Below, in pieces: positions 17,564 to 26,609 of a stretch of DNA of 64,000 bases. Under the pieces are notes generated by a model. That model was not told the DNA's origin. It saw nothing but the letters and a program-made list of their open reading frames with translations, and did not search any database. The stretch lies in contig NZ_LMPF01000012.1 of the NCBI RefSeq assembly GCF_001424345.1, positions 249,662 through 313,661 of the forward strand, read 5' to 3'. The DNA is from Burkholderia sp. Leaf177 (GTDB lineage: Bacteria > Pseudomonadota > Gammaproteobacteria > Burkholderiales > Burkholderiaceae). Made by a program: the position numbers and the translations under genes. Each line of letters opens with the position of its first letter. The first letter of the stretch is position 1.

Positions 17564-17739
17564 GCGAAGTTTCCTGGTTGGCTTATCAAACTCATTCTAA
17601 GCCGATACGGAACTGCGTTTCGTCTTGATCGTTTGAATCGAATGTTACGACCATATTCTTCGTATTAGGGAACAGACAAGAGTGACAGGAACACGACTTC
17701 CGATAACCGATGCCGCATGCAATCGGCGGTATCGCGCTG

Positions 17740-18387
17740 TCAAGTAATGATGCTCGCAAGCCGCATCAACTCGGACTGGCGCGTGCAGCACGTCTTGCGC
17801 AAGGTTGCGGCAAGGTGCTTGCGTACGGTCGCGACAGACACGCCAAGAATCTCGGCGCATTCGCTCACGCAATGACCGCTGATCAGTTCACATAGCATGC
17901 GCGCCTCGGCCTGTGAGAGGCCAAGCACCGACTCCAGTGACTGCGGGTCGGGACGACGAAAGATGTGCCGGCGCTCGATGCGCAATACCGCGTGCGGCTG
18001 CACGAATGCGGCGCCAGCGGTTTGCGGCATCACCGCCATGTGCCATGCATGGCCCCATGTCCCGGGCACCACGACGGTCCTCCGGACGCCCCTGGCTATG
18101 GTGTCGGTCAGCGTTGCCTGCAAGGCGCGCTGCACTTTGACATCGGCGTGAACGAGTCGATTGTCGCTCAGACTCAAGCCTGTCTTTTCGCTCAGCAGCC
18201 CTGCCGCATTCGCCATCGAGCACATGATGGTCAAGTCCGCGCTGACGGCGATCACGGTCGTGTCATCGTTGAGGAGATAGCTGGTCAGAGACGCTTCTGC
18301 GCTTTCCGGCGTCCTGCTTTGAGCCATGGCGACGTCGAAGCTGAAACCACTTTCAACGTGCCGCGCTTCTTCAATACATTCCAGCAT
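17740..18387 (-). CDS. LuxR-type regulator next to the curli operon
   Basis: 215 residues from ATG 18387, preceded by a GGGGGG ribosome site; the open frame extends further upstream without support. The C-terminal 65 residues are a LuxR/GerE helix-turn-helix ('LGLSQAEARMLCELISGHCVSECAEILGVSVATVRKHLAATLRKT'). The N-terminal part resembles a PAS-like sensing region and lacks receiver Asp residues. It is divergent from csgE with 285 bases between, so by position it is a functional counterpart of CsgD, although it is not an obvious CsgD orthologue. Confidence 0.75.
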   Translation of the reverse strand: MLECIEEARHVESGFSFDVAMAQSRTPESAEASLTSYLLNDDTTVIAVSADLTIMCSMANAAGLLSEKTGLSLSDNRLVHADVKVQRALQATLTDTIARGVRRTVVVPGTWGHAWHMAVMPQTAGAAFVQPHAVLRIERRHIFRRPDPQSLESVLGLSQAEARMLCELISGHCVSECAEILGVSVATVRKHLAATLRKTCCTRQSELMRLASIIT

Positions 18388-18672
18388 GATTCCCCCCGAA
18401 GCATTTTCTTTTGTAGGCACGGACTTCAAATTGCATCCGATGTGCCTGTCTTTTTGGACCCGCATTCCTATGCACGATGTGTGCCATTCATGCAATGTCG
18501 ATTTCCCTTCGAAAGATCGCCAGCGCGCACATAACATCAACCGTACTCGATGCGTATCTATTTCGAGGTGTTCATTTGAACCATCGACGGTGATCTGCAA
18601 GATGGCCAGAATGACTTCATGGATCGGCAGGAAGCAATCCCGACGATTCGATAACGCAAAGAAGGAACCGAT
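18388..18672. promoter_or_regulatory. Divergent control region for the luxR-type gene and the curli operon
   Basis: 285 bases between divergent starts. AAGGA at 18661-18665 is the ribosome site of csgE. The region should contain both promoters and any LuxR-type operator, but I found no clear dyad or -35/-10 pair. Confidence 0.45.
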
Positions 18673-19365
18673 ATGTGTCATGCACGAATGGGCAGTTTGC
18701 CGGCATGCCCGCCGCGCGGCATCAACTCAACGGCAGCCCGTTGTACGGTCGCCCTCTGCGTTGCTGGCACATTGGCTGTCGCGAGCCTCGCCTTGCCGAT
18801 CGTGGCGACTGCCCAAGACATCGACCCGGCGAGCGCGCACGGTTCGGCATCGGGCGACACGGCGCGTGATCTGGTGACGCTTCCGAGCCCGCCTGCGCCG
18901 AGCCCGCTGGTGAAGGTGCGTCCGGTGCAGACATCGCCCGCGCTCACTGAAAGCGCCACCGTTTCCCGCCAGCGCACGCTGACCAACAACGCGACGTTGC
19001 CACGTAGCCCCGATGTTGGCGGTCATCTGTCGGTCGTCGAAGAAATCGGCGGCATAGTCACGAACGACGCGGTCACGCTGGTAGGTCAGGATTTCTACGC
19101 ATCGTTTTCGCAGTCGTGGACCCAGATGCCGATGAGCGAGCGATATGTGGTCTCCGTTCACGAACGGCCATCGGCACGCTATGGAAGCCTGGTCTGGGTT
19201 GAATATGGACAGCGTCGCGTGTTTCAAGCGTTCTTGCCGATCGCGCGGGCCAACATTCGGCCCATTGCGGAGAGTGCGGCGGCAAGCGCGCTGCAGACCG
19301 TGATGCAGGCGGACATTGCACGCCTGCTGTTTCACGATACCGACCTCGGGTCGGATGAAATGTAA
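18673..19365 (+). CDS. csgE: CsgE-like curli secretion chaperone
   Basis: 230 residues: a signal peptide ending near 'IVATAQD' (about residue 48), a Pro/Ser-rich linker and a C-terminal CsgE domain from about residue 120. The domain carries 'GGIVTNDAVTLVGQDFYASFS', 'VSVHERPSARYGSLVWVEY', 'VFQAFLPIAR' and an end in 'DLGSDEM', which parallel the Enterobacteriaceae protein. CsgE caps the CsgG pore and selects curlin subunits. It is about 100 residues longer than E. coli CsgE because of the linker. First gene of the curli operon. Confidence 0.87.
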   Translation: MCHARMGSLPACPPRGINSTAARCTVALCVAGTLAVASLALPIVATAQDIDPASAHGSASGDTARDLVTLPSPPAPSPLVKVRPVQTSPALTESATVSRQRTLTNNATLPRSPDVGGHLSVVEEIGGIVTNDAVTLVGQDFYASFSQSWTQMPMSERYVVSVHERPSARYGSLVWVEYGQRRVFQAFLPIARANIRPIAESAAASALQTVMQADIARLLFHDTDLGSDEM

Positions 19366-19424
19366 AGCCACAACAGCCGTTCCAGGTCACGCAATACACA
19401 GCGCCTACAAAACAAGGAGAATTC

Positions 19425-19859
19425 ATGCATCCCGCCAACATCGCTAGCCGCCTCGCCGCAATCGCCGCATTGCTGATTACCCATGCAACCGCGAACGCTT
19501 CACCGCTTGTGTACGAACCGGTTAATCCCACGTTCGGTGGCAACCCGCTCAATGGTGCGGTGCTGATGGACCAGGCGAATGCGCAAAACAAGCACACGGA
19601 CCCGAGTCTGTCCGATTCGCTCACGCAGCAGTCAACGCTCGATCAATTCAACAGTCAGCTTCAACAAGCCATCCTTTCTCGGGTGGCGACTTCGGTGACG
19701 AGTTCGATTGTTGGCAACGACGGCACGCTCAAACCTGGAACCATCAACACAGGAAATTTCTCCATTGCGATTTCGCAGGTCTCAGGTGGCAATCTACAGG
19801 TGACGACAACCGACAAGACAACGGGCGCAACGACCACGTTCGTCGTAAGCGGTCAATAA
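19425..19859 (+). CDS. csgF: CsgF-like curli assembly protein
   Basis: 144 residues with a signal peptide (cleavage near 'ANASPLVYEP'). The mature start 'VYEPVNPTFGGNPLNGAVLM', followed by 'QAQNKHTDPS'-type residues, is the CsgF segment that inserts into the CsgG pore. The C-terminal beta part ends 'TTDKTTGATTTFVVSG', as in E. coli CsgF. It anchors the CsgB nucleator at the cell surface. An AAGGAG site lies 6 bases before the ATG. Confidence 0.9.
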   Translation: MHPANIASRLAAIAALLITHATANASPLVYEPVNPTFGGNPLNGAVLMDQANAQNKHTDPSLSDSLTQQSTLDQFNSQLQQAILSRVATSVTSSIVGNDGTLKPGTINTGNFSIAISQVSGGNLQVTTTDKTTGATTTFVVSGQ

Positions 19860-19951
19860 GTTAGCCGACGATAAATATCGGTGCCTGGAAAATACTAAAG
19901 ATAACTAAGCAGATTGATTGAATCAACCTGCGGACATGAACGGGGAATGAA

Positions 19952-20869
19952 ATGAGCCGAATAATCGTCAGAGCGTCGCTTGTGCTTGCTTGCTCCACCG
20001 TACTCCTGCTGGCGGGGTGCGCCGCGCCGCCTCAGAATGTGGCGGGCAACGCAACCCTTACCCCGCCGACACGCGTCACGCGAGACCTCGTACGTCTGCC
20101 GCCGCCCAAGGGCCGGGTTCTCGCAGCGGTTTATGGTTTCCGCGATCTGACCGGCCAGTACAAACCTTCGCCCGACAGTTCGTTCTCGTCGCAAGTAACG
20201 CAAGGAGGCGCGTCGTTTCTCGTGGCGGCAATGCGCGACTCGGGTTGGTTCACGCCGGTCGAACGGGAGAATCTCCAGGACTTGCTGACTGAACGCAAGA
20301 TCATGCGAGCGCTCGAAACACCCGACGACAAGAATCGCGTCGTTGCGCAGATCGGCGCGCTGGCGCCGGCGAACGTCATTCTGGAGGGCGGCATTGTCGC
20401 CTTCGACTCCAACGTGAAGACGGGCGGCGCAGGCGTGGCGTATCTCGGCATTAGCGCATCGCAGCAGTATCGCGTGGACCAGGTAACCGTCAATCTGCGC
20501 ACAGTCGATATCCGCAACGGCCAGATTCTCAACAGCGTCTCCACCACGAAGACCATCTATTCATATCAGGTGGATGTAGGCGTCTACAAGTTCGTCGGCT
20601 TCAAAGATCTCTTGCAGGCCGAAGTGGGCATGACGCGCAATGAGCCGCAACAGCTCTGCGTGAAAGAAGCTATCGAGTCTGCTGTCGTGCATTTGATCGT
20701 CCAGGGGCTGAAAAACCAGACCTGGGCGCTGAAGGACGACAAGGATTGGTACGACCCCACCGTGCAGCGCTATTTGCAAGAGAACCAGAGCTATGTCGCC
20801 GATATGGACCAGCTCGATCCGCCCCAGGCATCCGACCCGATCAACCCTGACAAGAGCGCGGGCATTTGA
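19952..20869 (+). CDS. csgG: CsgG curli secretion channel lipoprotein
   Basis: 305 residues. The lipoprotein signal peptide ends in the lipobox 'LLAGC' (Cys24). The CsgG domain shows 'LAAVYGFRDLTGQYKPSP', 'WFTPVERENLQDLLTERKI', 'VILEGGIVAFDSNVKTGGAG' (transmembrane hairpin region) and 'VGVYKFVGFKDLLQAEVGMTRNEP'. CsgG forms the nonameric outer-membrane pore for curlin export. The C-terminal tail after about residue 265 is longer than in E. coli. Confidence 0.94.
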   Translation: MSRIIVRASLVLACSTVLLLAGCAAPPQNVAGNATLTPPTRVTRDLVRLPPPKGRVLAAVYGFRDLTGQYKPSPDSSFSSQVTQGGASFLVAAMRDSGWFTPVERENLQDLLTERKIMRALETPDDKNRVVAQIGALAPANVILEGGIVAFDSNVKTGGAGVAYLGISASQQYRVDQVTVNLRTVDIRNGQILNSVSTTKTIYSYQVDVGVYKFVGFKDLLQAEVGMTRNEPQQLCVKEAIESAVVHLIVQGLKNQTWALKDDKDWYDPTVQRYLQENQSYVADMDQLDPPQASDPINPDKSAGI

Positions 20870-20889
20870 GCGCTTACATGGAGTGTGCA

Positions 20890-21438
20890 ATGAAACCTGA
20901 ATACATCGTGCGTGGCGTAGCCCGGACCCAGACTCACCTGATGATCGCGATGGTCGTCGCGATCACGACGACGGCGGCATTCGCGGGGGATTTATCGTCG
21001 GTGTCCGACTTCGGCGCGGGCGAACCGGCTTTCATGACCACACGACTAAGGCAAAGCGCGACTGTCGATCAGCGCGGAGCCGATAACCAGTTCCAGGGAA
21101 GGCAACTTGGCAGCAACGGACTGCTCTCGATCCAGACAGGTGCTGCGAACACGGCGAATCTGGTTCAAACAGGCGCGCGCAACTGGCAAGCGTTGTCGCA
21201 GGCGGGCAATGGCAACCAGTACGCGGGAAATCAGGCGGGCGCCTACAACACCGCGAGCGTGATCCAGCAAGGCAGCAATAACTACGGGTTGATCGATCAG
21301 GCGGGAACGGCCAATCGGGCGTCGATCACGCAAAGAGGCAATGACAATCGCGCGACGGTCGTGCAAGTCCGCTCGTATAGCGGCGTGGAAGTTCTACAGA
21401 ACGGTAACGGCGCACGAGCGCTGGTGTTGGCGCGGTAG
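20890..21438 (+). CDS. csgB: CsgB-like minor curlin (nucleator)
   Basis: 182 residues from ATG 20890, chosen because GGAG lies 6 bases upstream; an upstream TTG frame overlaps the csgG end. A signal peptide ends near 'TTAAFAGDL'. The mature part has curlin repeats of about 22 residues with the pattern 'Q.G..N.A...Q', for example 'QGSNNYGLIDQAGTANRASITQRGNDNRATVVQ'-like segments (kept partial here). The last repeat departs from the pattern and ends 'NGARALVLAR', as expected for a nucleator whose C-terminus is not amyloid-like. The csgB label rests on order and size. Confidence 0.78.
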   Translation: MKPEYIVRGVARTQTHLMIAMVVAITTTAAFAGDLSSVSDFGAGEPAFMTTRLRQSATVDQRGADNQFQGRQLGSNGLLSIQTGAANTANLVQTGARNWQALSQAGNGNQYAGNQAGAYNTASVIQQGSNNYGLIDQAGTANRASITQRGNDNRATVVQVRSYSGVEVLQNGNGARALVLAR

Positions 21439-21603
21439 AAGCAAAGCAGCAGCGGTATCGGAAGGCAAGCGGCATCGGCGTGCAAGCGCAGATGGCGAAC
21501 GGGTGAACAGCGCGTCGATCGATTGCAACGACTGAACCCCGCAAGCGGGACATTTTCAATGAGACGTTTCACCACCACTATCTCTACAAGAGGGTTATCA
21601 ATC

Positions 21604-22941
21604 ATGAAGATCAAGGCATCCGTCATCGCAATGGGGTTTATCGCGCTCGCATCGACAAGCGTGTATGCCAGTACAGGCAATCAGGATTCGATCACGATGA
21701 TCGGTTCCGGCAACACCGCGGCCATCGATCAGAATGTCACTCAGGGCGATCGTGTGTCGATCGATCAGCGCGCGGGATCGGGAGCCGTTGCAAACAACCT
21801 GGCGACCGTCAGCGAAGCCGCATCGATTGGCAACAGCGTGGCGGTCAACCAGTCGAGCGGAGGCAATACGACTTCCATTTCGACCAGCGGCGGCGGCCAG
21901 AACATCACCAATGTCCTGCAAAATGGCGCGAGCACATCGGAGGCGACCGTCAGTCAACGAGACGAGATTGCCAACGGCGTATCGATCACGCAGTCGCTTG
22001 GCGGTGGCGGCGTAGCGTCCGTCACGTCGAACTACGGCGCTGGCGACTACACGACGATTGTGCAGACCGGTCCCAACGCCGCCCATGTTTCGCAGAGCAC
22101 GGCATCGAATGACTTCACCGCGATATCCCAAAGCGGCGCCGGCGCGTCCGCGACCGTCGGCCAGACGTTCTCGTCCGGCAACACCACGGTCATCAATCAG
22201 GGAGGTCTGCTGAACGCCGCCACCGTCACGCAATCGGGCTCCAACAGCAACTCGACGACCGTGAGCCAGTACGGTTTGATCGGCAACAACGCTACGGTCA
22301 GCCAGGCGGGCAGCTCGCTGAACTCGACCGGGATTGTCCAGGCCGGGATCCTCAATACGGCGTCGGTATCGCAGACGGGTTCCTTCGGCAACTCCACGTC
22401 CATTTACCAGGAGGCCGCCGGCGATGTAGCGACGGTATCGGATTTCAACGCCAGCAACGGCCGAGTGGATATCAGACAGTCCGGAACGCGAGAACGCGTC
22501 GCGGTCGCGCAGGCTTCGGAAAACGGCTCTTCCACAACGGTCGCGCAAAGCGGTATTGGTCAGGGAAGCGTCACCACCATGCAGGAGAACGGCGGTGCCA
22601 ACAGCATCAGCGTGACGCAGTCGAACACTTCGCTTTTCGGCGCTGCAAACGTGGCCAGCCTTACGCAAGATGGCGCGGTTGGCTCGTCGCAAATACTCAC
22701 GCAAACTGGTTCGGCTAACCGGACTACCGCTTTCCAGGCGGGTTTCGAGGATACGCTGCTGGCATCGCAGTCGGGCAGCGCTAACGTGCTGTATGCGTCG
22801 CAGTCCGGCGATGGCAATTACGCGCAGACATCGCAAATCGGCACTGGCAACAGTGCTTCGATCACGCAGGTCGGCGGCGGCAACGCGGCGAACATCACCC
22901 AAAACGGCTCGCATAACGTTGCAACCATCGCCAGCCACTGA
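21604..22941 (+). CDS. csgA: Long curlin-repeat protein (major curli subunit candidate)
   Basis: 445 residues from ATG 21604 (AGAGGG 9 bases upstream); the frame extends upstream without support. A signal peptide ends near 'STSVYASTG'. The rest is a continuous array of degenerate curlin repeats of about 20-23 residues ('QSGSNSNSTTVSQ', 'QIGTGNSASITQVGGGNAANITQ'). By length there are about 18 repeats, against 5 in E. coli CsgA (151 residues). Strand-turn-strand units rich in Gln, Asn, Ser and Thr predict an amyloid solenoid. Export would be through the CsgG pore just upstream. The central repeats are the least regular. A terminator follows. Confidence 0.82.
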   Translation: MKIKASVIAMGFIALASTSVYASTGNQDSITMIGSGNTAAIDQNVTQGDRVSIDQRAGSGAVANNLATVSEAASIGNSVAVNQSSGGNTTSISTSGGGQNITNVLQNGASTSEATVSQRDEIANGVSITQSLGGGGVASVTSNYGAGDYTTIVQTGPNAAHVSQSTASNDFTAISQSGAGASATVGQTFSSGNTTVINQGGLLNAATVTQSGSNSNSTTVSQYGLIGNNATVSQAGSSLNSTGIVQAGILNTASVSQTGSFGNSTSIYQEAAGDVATVSDFNASNGRVDIRQSGTRERVAVAQASENGSSTTVAQSGIGQGSVTTMQENGGANSISVTQSNTSLFGAANVASLTQDGAVGSSQILTQTGSANRTTAFQAGFEDTLLASQSGSANVLYASQSGDGNYAQTSQIGTGNSASITQVGGGNAANITQNGSHNVATIASH

Positions 22942-22988
22942 GATGTAAGGACGCGAAACTCCTGGCTTGTCGGACCCTTCGGCTCTTG

Positions 22989-23032
22989 CGCGCCGGTCCT
23001 GTCGCTCGACGGCGGGACTGGCGCGTTTTTTT
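22989..23032 (+). terminator. Rho-independent terminator of the curli operon
   Basis: The left arm CGCGCCGGTCCT (22989-23000) pairs with GGGACTGGCGCG (23014-23025), with one G-T pair in the stem, and is followed by seven T (23026-23032). It lies about 48 bases after the curlin stop. Confidence 0.85.
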
Positions 23033-23041
23033 CGTTGGGAC

Positions 23042-23443
23042 GTAACATGAACGCGGATCACTTTGCCTATTTCGCTATCCTGTACGTTATGCGACTGCAA
23101 CGTAGTTTGGCCGGAAGCCATCGTGCGTTTATTAGCTTCCGACCATTGACTAAAACGATTTCCAACGCATTCTGATGGTCACAAACGGACGGGCGGAATC
23201 CGAAGTTCGTGTCGCAGACCAAAACAGCGGATGCCCTTTACAAGCCGCTTCCTACACGAAGCTAACGTAGCCGCTGCGAAAGCACGTGTCTGCGTCTCAC
23301 ATAGAAGCAGACATACATTTCGGCACGCCGACCTGCCAGACACAGCAATATATCGGCCGAAATAAACCGCTTGACGCGAATGTCCATTTTCAATATCGGT
23401 CGAAGAGTCAATGCTCGACGTACCGAATTGAATAGGGGTGCCC
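23042..23443. other. Intergenic region before the arylsulfatase
   Basis: About 400 bases with no convincing gene on either strand. The last part includes AGGGG as the ribosome site for the sulfatase. No repeat or operator stands out. Confidence 0.4.
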
Positions 23444-25048
23444 ATGTTCGCCAACGTGTCATTTCGTCGGGTGTTAGCTCGCCTGTTGCCTGCTATAGCG
23501 GTTTTTTTCATCGCAGGGTCCCCTGGCATCGCTCAGACCGGCAACCAGAAGCCGAACATCATACTGCTGGTGTCCGATGACACAGGATGGGGCGATCTAG
23601 GTGTTTACGGCGGCGGTCAAGGGCGTGGCGCGGCGACGCCGAACCTTGATCGCATGGCACGCGAAGGCATCCAATTCTGGGATTTCTACGGCCAGCCAAG
23701 CTGTACGCCGGGACGTGCGGCAATGCAAACGGGGCGGCTTCCCAATCGAAGCGGCATGACTACCGTAGCGGCTCCGGGGCAAGGCGGCGGCCTGCCGAAG
23801 AATGAAGTGACAATCGCCGACGTGCTGAAAAAGGCGGGATATTCGACCTTCTTCACCGGCAAGTGGCATCTGGGCGAAGCCGACTACGCAATGCCGACCG
23901 CTCATGGGTACGACGAGATGAAGAACGTGTACCTATACCATCTCAATGCGTACACCTACATCGACCCAAAATGGAACCCCGACTGGCCGGCCGATGTGCC
24001 GAAGGTCAATCCGCTCGGAGAAATTGAGGGTAAGGCGGGTGAGAAATTCCGGGAAGTTCGTAAGTTAGGCGGTGACGACATTCCGATGCTCGACCAGAGC
24101 ATCGAAACGACTTCGGTCGACTACATCAATGCGCATGCGAATGATGGCAAGCCGTTCTTCATGAGTATCAACTTCACAAAAAACCATCAACCGAATTTGC
24201 CCGCGCCGGAATTCGTCGGGAAGTCCGACGTCAAGACGAAATATGGTGATGCAGTCGTGGAGCTCGATACACGGGTAGGCCGCATTTTCGACGCACTACG
24301 CGCCGCCGGGCTCGACAAGAACACGCTGGTGTTCTACACGGTCGACAACGGTGCATGGCAGGATGTCTTCCCTGACTCTGGCTATACACCCTTTCGCGGC
24401 ACGAAAGGCACCGACATGGAAGCGGGCAGTCGCGTTCCGGCGCTGGCCTGGTGGCCCGGCCACATCAAACCGGGCAGCACGTCATGGGATATCTGCGGTG
24501 GCCTCGATCTCATGGCCACGTTCGCGGATGTCGCGGGGACATCGTTGCCAACCGTCGATCGAACAGATAAGCCGACTATCTTCGATAGCTACGACATGAC
24601 TCCCATTCTGTTGGGAACAGGCAAATCCAAGCGCAACTTCTGGTTGTATCAAACAGAGGACGAGCTGGCTCCCGGCGCAATCCGGGTGGGCAAATTTAAA
24701 GCGGTATTCAACTTACGAGGCGACTATCCGCCATTCAGCGACGAGAACCATACCGGGTGGAAAGGGCCGGACAAATATGTCGCTACCGCACCTCGGCTAT
24801 ACGACTTGCAGTCGGACCCGGGCGAGCACTACGACGTGTTCATGACGAACTGGACGGAAAAGAGCTGGACGTTCCCGATCTTCAACGAGGTGATGAAGCA
24901 AGTGGTCGCGAGTTACGTGAAATATCCGCCCGCGCCGCCGCAAAGTGTCACGTACACGGGTCCAATCAAAAATTCCCAGTTCCAGATGGTCGAGCAATTG
25001 AAGGCGCGCCTTGCTGCACTTCAAAAGTCTGGCGGTCTAGGTGATTGA
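23444..25048 (+). CDS. Secreted arylsulfatase (formylglycine-dependent)
   Basis: 534 residues from ATG 23444 (a GTG at 23438 is the alternative). A signal peptide ends near 'GSPGIAQTG'. Alkaline-phosphatase-like sulfatase fold: the metal-binding 'ILLVSDDTGWGDLGVYG', then the sulfatase signature 'SCTPGRAAMQTGRLP', in which the Cys is converted to formylglycine. 'FFTGKWHLGEAD' supplies the catalytic Lys and His, and 'YTVDNGAWQDVFPD' the late metal ligands. It likely releases sulfate from sulfated compounds in the periplasm. No formylglycine-generating enzyme is adjacent, so maturation needs a gene elsewhere. Confidence 0.93.
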   Translation: MFANVSFRRVLARLLPAIAVFFIAGSPGIAQTGNQKPNIILLVSDDTGWGDLGVYGGGQGRGAATPNLDRMAREGIQFWDFYGQPSCTPGRAAMQTGRLPNRSGMTTVAAPGQGGGLPKNEVTIADVLKKAGYSTFFTGKWHLGEADYAMPTAHGYDEMKNVYLYHLNAYTYIDPKWNPDWPADVPKVNPLGEIEGKAGEKFREVRKLGGDDIPMLDQSIETTSVDYINAHANDGKPFFMSINFTKNHQPNLPAPEFVGKSDVKTKYGDAVVELDTRVGRIFDALRAAGLDKNTLVFYTVDNGAWQDVFPDSGYTPFRGTKGTDMEAGSRVPALAWWPGHIKPGSTSWDICGGLDLMATFADVAGTSLPTVDRTDKPTIFDSYDMTPILLGTGKSKRNFWLYQTEDELAPGAIRVGKFKAVFNLRGDYPPFSDENHTGWKGPDKYVATAPRLYDLQSDPGEHYDVFMTNWTEKSWTFPIFNEVMKQVVASYVKYPPAPPQSVTYTGPIKNSQFQMVEQLKARLAALQKSGGLGD

Positions 25049-25212
25049 TGAAGCTGTGCGGCATGGGAACATGCATGCCGCTGCGGCAAGACATATCGCA
25101 TCGAGATGCCAAACGCAGCCAGCTTGGCGAGTCGCGCTACATGCAGTCGTATAACTTACGCGATCTCGTCTTGTCCTAACGACTTTGTTTGAGACGATGG
25201 AAAAAAGGTAGG

Positions 25213-25407
25213 TTATACGGAATCGTCGTCGAAGATATTCAAATGGCGACCGTATAAGGTGTGGCCTGAATTCGAAGTAAAGCTGAAGGTCCCGTTTGCA
25301 GAAGCCTGTGCGCTCTTGATAAATTCCAGAAATCCCGCGTCGGTTGTCGGATCCTGTGCAAGATTCATTGTCGCGCCGTCAGACGTGTTATACGTACCAT
25401 CTTTCAT
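25213..25407 (-). CDS. Small protein of unknown function, coupled to an alpha/beta hydrolase
   Basis: 64 residues. The ATG overlaps the stop of the upstream hydrolase as ATGA, which suggests translational coupling. The sequence is rich in Ser, Thr, Asp and Gly and ends in the acidic 'NIFDDDSV'; no signal peptide, membrane segment or known motif is visible. I do not recognise it. The overlap and sensible composition favour a real gene, but its size leaves doubt. Confidence 0.45.
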   Translation of the reverse strand: MKDGTYNTSDGATMNLAQDPTTDAGFLEFIKSAQASANGTFSFTSNSGHTLYGRHLNIFDDDSV

Positions 25408-26456
25408 TCGGCGTTCGTTGATAAGTCGATAGTCATGCTATCCAATGCACGCCGGAAAACATGTGCTGGCTCGTGCCGCGCTATCGCTGGCATGCGCTGC
25501 GATACGACGTTGCCCGGCACATCGTCCGGAAGCGCCCCCGACTTCAGCCACGCAAGCGGAATACGCCACATGCTGTCTTCAAAGCGGCTATGGAAAAATG
25601 CAAAATGCCCGATCGCCGTGTGGCCAATCTGCTCTGGAGCAACGCGCAAATGCGTGAGCGCGCTGCCGGTGAAATAGCCGAGCAGACGTTCGATGGCAGC
25701 GACCGTTCCGAACTCATCGTCGGTTACGCTGATCGCAAGGAGCGCTGCTCGCACCGCCGAACATTGCTCGACAAGACGCGCACGTTCATCGTCACTGCGG
25801 GCAAATTCACCGTGCCGATAGGTCTCTTCGAAGCGCGCCTTGCTGCCGCTCCACGAAAGCGCCACGCCCTTGGGCGTGTCCTCCATCCAGCCAAGCCGCT
25901 TGGCTGGCACATAGCCGATCACCACCGCCAGCAATGGCATCAGCACATGCCAGCGCCATAACATTGAACGCTTGCGCTCGGGTGCGTAGTCGCGCCAAAA
26001 CGCGTACTGCGCGCCCATCGTGACAATGCGCCGGATAATCCCGTTCGATGGTGCAAGCCCGATGACAAAACCGCCTATGCTGTGCGCGACGACATCGACG
26101 GGCTGGCCTGCAAATTCCCGCGCCGCGTATTGCAACAGCGCTTCGAAATCGAGTTGCCCCCAGTCGAGCCACGACGCACGAAACCCACGCAGCGTGGAAG
26201 GCCGCGATTCGCCGATGCCGCGGTAGTCGTAGACGATCGCATCGTAGCCATGCGAATGGAGAAAAGCGGCAAACCGAAAGTAGTATCGGCAACGCACCGA
26301 AGTCGCCGCGTTGACGATCACCACAGGCCGCGCGCTTGCGCTCTCGCACTCTTCACTTTTCCGATGACGCCAGACAAAGCCGTTGATCGCGCAGCCATCG
26401 GCCGCGACGAGTGCGATCGCTTCCGGCACGGCAACGCTCGCTTTAATGTCCCTCAC
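25404..26456 (-). CDS. Alpha/beta hydrolase
   Basis: 350 residues. Elements of the fold: 'YDAIVYDYRGIGESRPSTLRG' before the nucleophile elbow 'VAHSIGGFVIG' (Ser near 127). 'SVTDDEFGTVAAIERL' is the likely acid and 'GHTAIGHFAFFHS' the likely catalytic His region. The start is GTG 26456, with AGGGGG a few bases upstream. It resembles putative exported esterases of the YheT/PhaC-like side of the family; the substrate is unknown. It is divergent from a LysR gene, with CCTTAAGG motifs between. Confidence 0.82.
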   Translation of the reverse strand: MRDIKASVAVPEAIALVAADGCAINGFVWRHRKSEECESASARPVVIVNAATSVRCRYYFRFAAFLHSHGYDAIVYDYRGIGESRPSTLRGFRASWLDWGQLDFEALLQYAAREFAGQPVDVVAHSIGGFVIGLAPSNGIIRRIVTMGAQYAFWRDYAPERKRSMLWRWHVLMPLLAVVIGYVPAKRLGWMEDTPKGVALSWSGSKARFEETYRHGEFARSDDERARLVEQCSAVRAALLAISVTDDEFGTVAAIERLLGYFTGSALTHLRVAPEQIGHTAIGHFAFFHSRFEDSMWRIPLAWLKSGALPDDVPGNVVSQRMPAIARHEPAHVFRRALDSMTIDLSTNAE

Positions 26457-26472
26457 TGCATCCCCCTGCGTT

Positions 26473-26504
26473 ACCTTAAGGTTGGCATCGATTCATCCTT
26501 AAGG
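26473..26504. promoter_or_regulatory. Paired CCTTAAGG operator candidates
   Basis: ACCTTAAGGT (26473-26482) and CCTTAAGG (26497-26504) are two copies of the same 8-bp palindrome with centres 23 bases apart, close to two helical turns. They lie between the divergent hydrolase (GTG 26456) and lysR (ATG 26610) genes, so they are good candidates for LysR binding. Confidence 0.45.
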
Positions 26505-26609
26505 CGATGTCCACTCATAGACGCCGCCCAGCTTCACAAATCGACATTTCACTTGACTCGCGCGTTCGGCTCAACCAATCTTTTTGCATCTTTCGCATAA
26601 GGAACACGC

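Noticed and set aside
21598-23121. 507-codon open frame on the - strand opposite the long curlin gene
   Set aside because: A shadow of the repetitive curlin gene; its Arg/Ala-rich translation has no fold or ribosome site.
25059-25082. Hairpin GCGGCAT...ATGCCGC after the arylsulfatase gene
   Set aside because: Only 7 bp, with no T-run; too weak to call a terminator.
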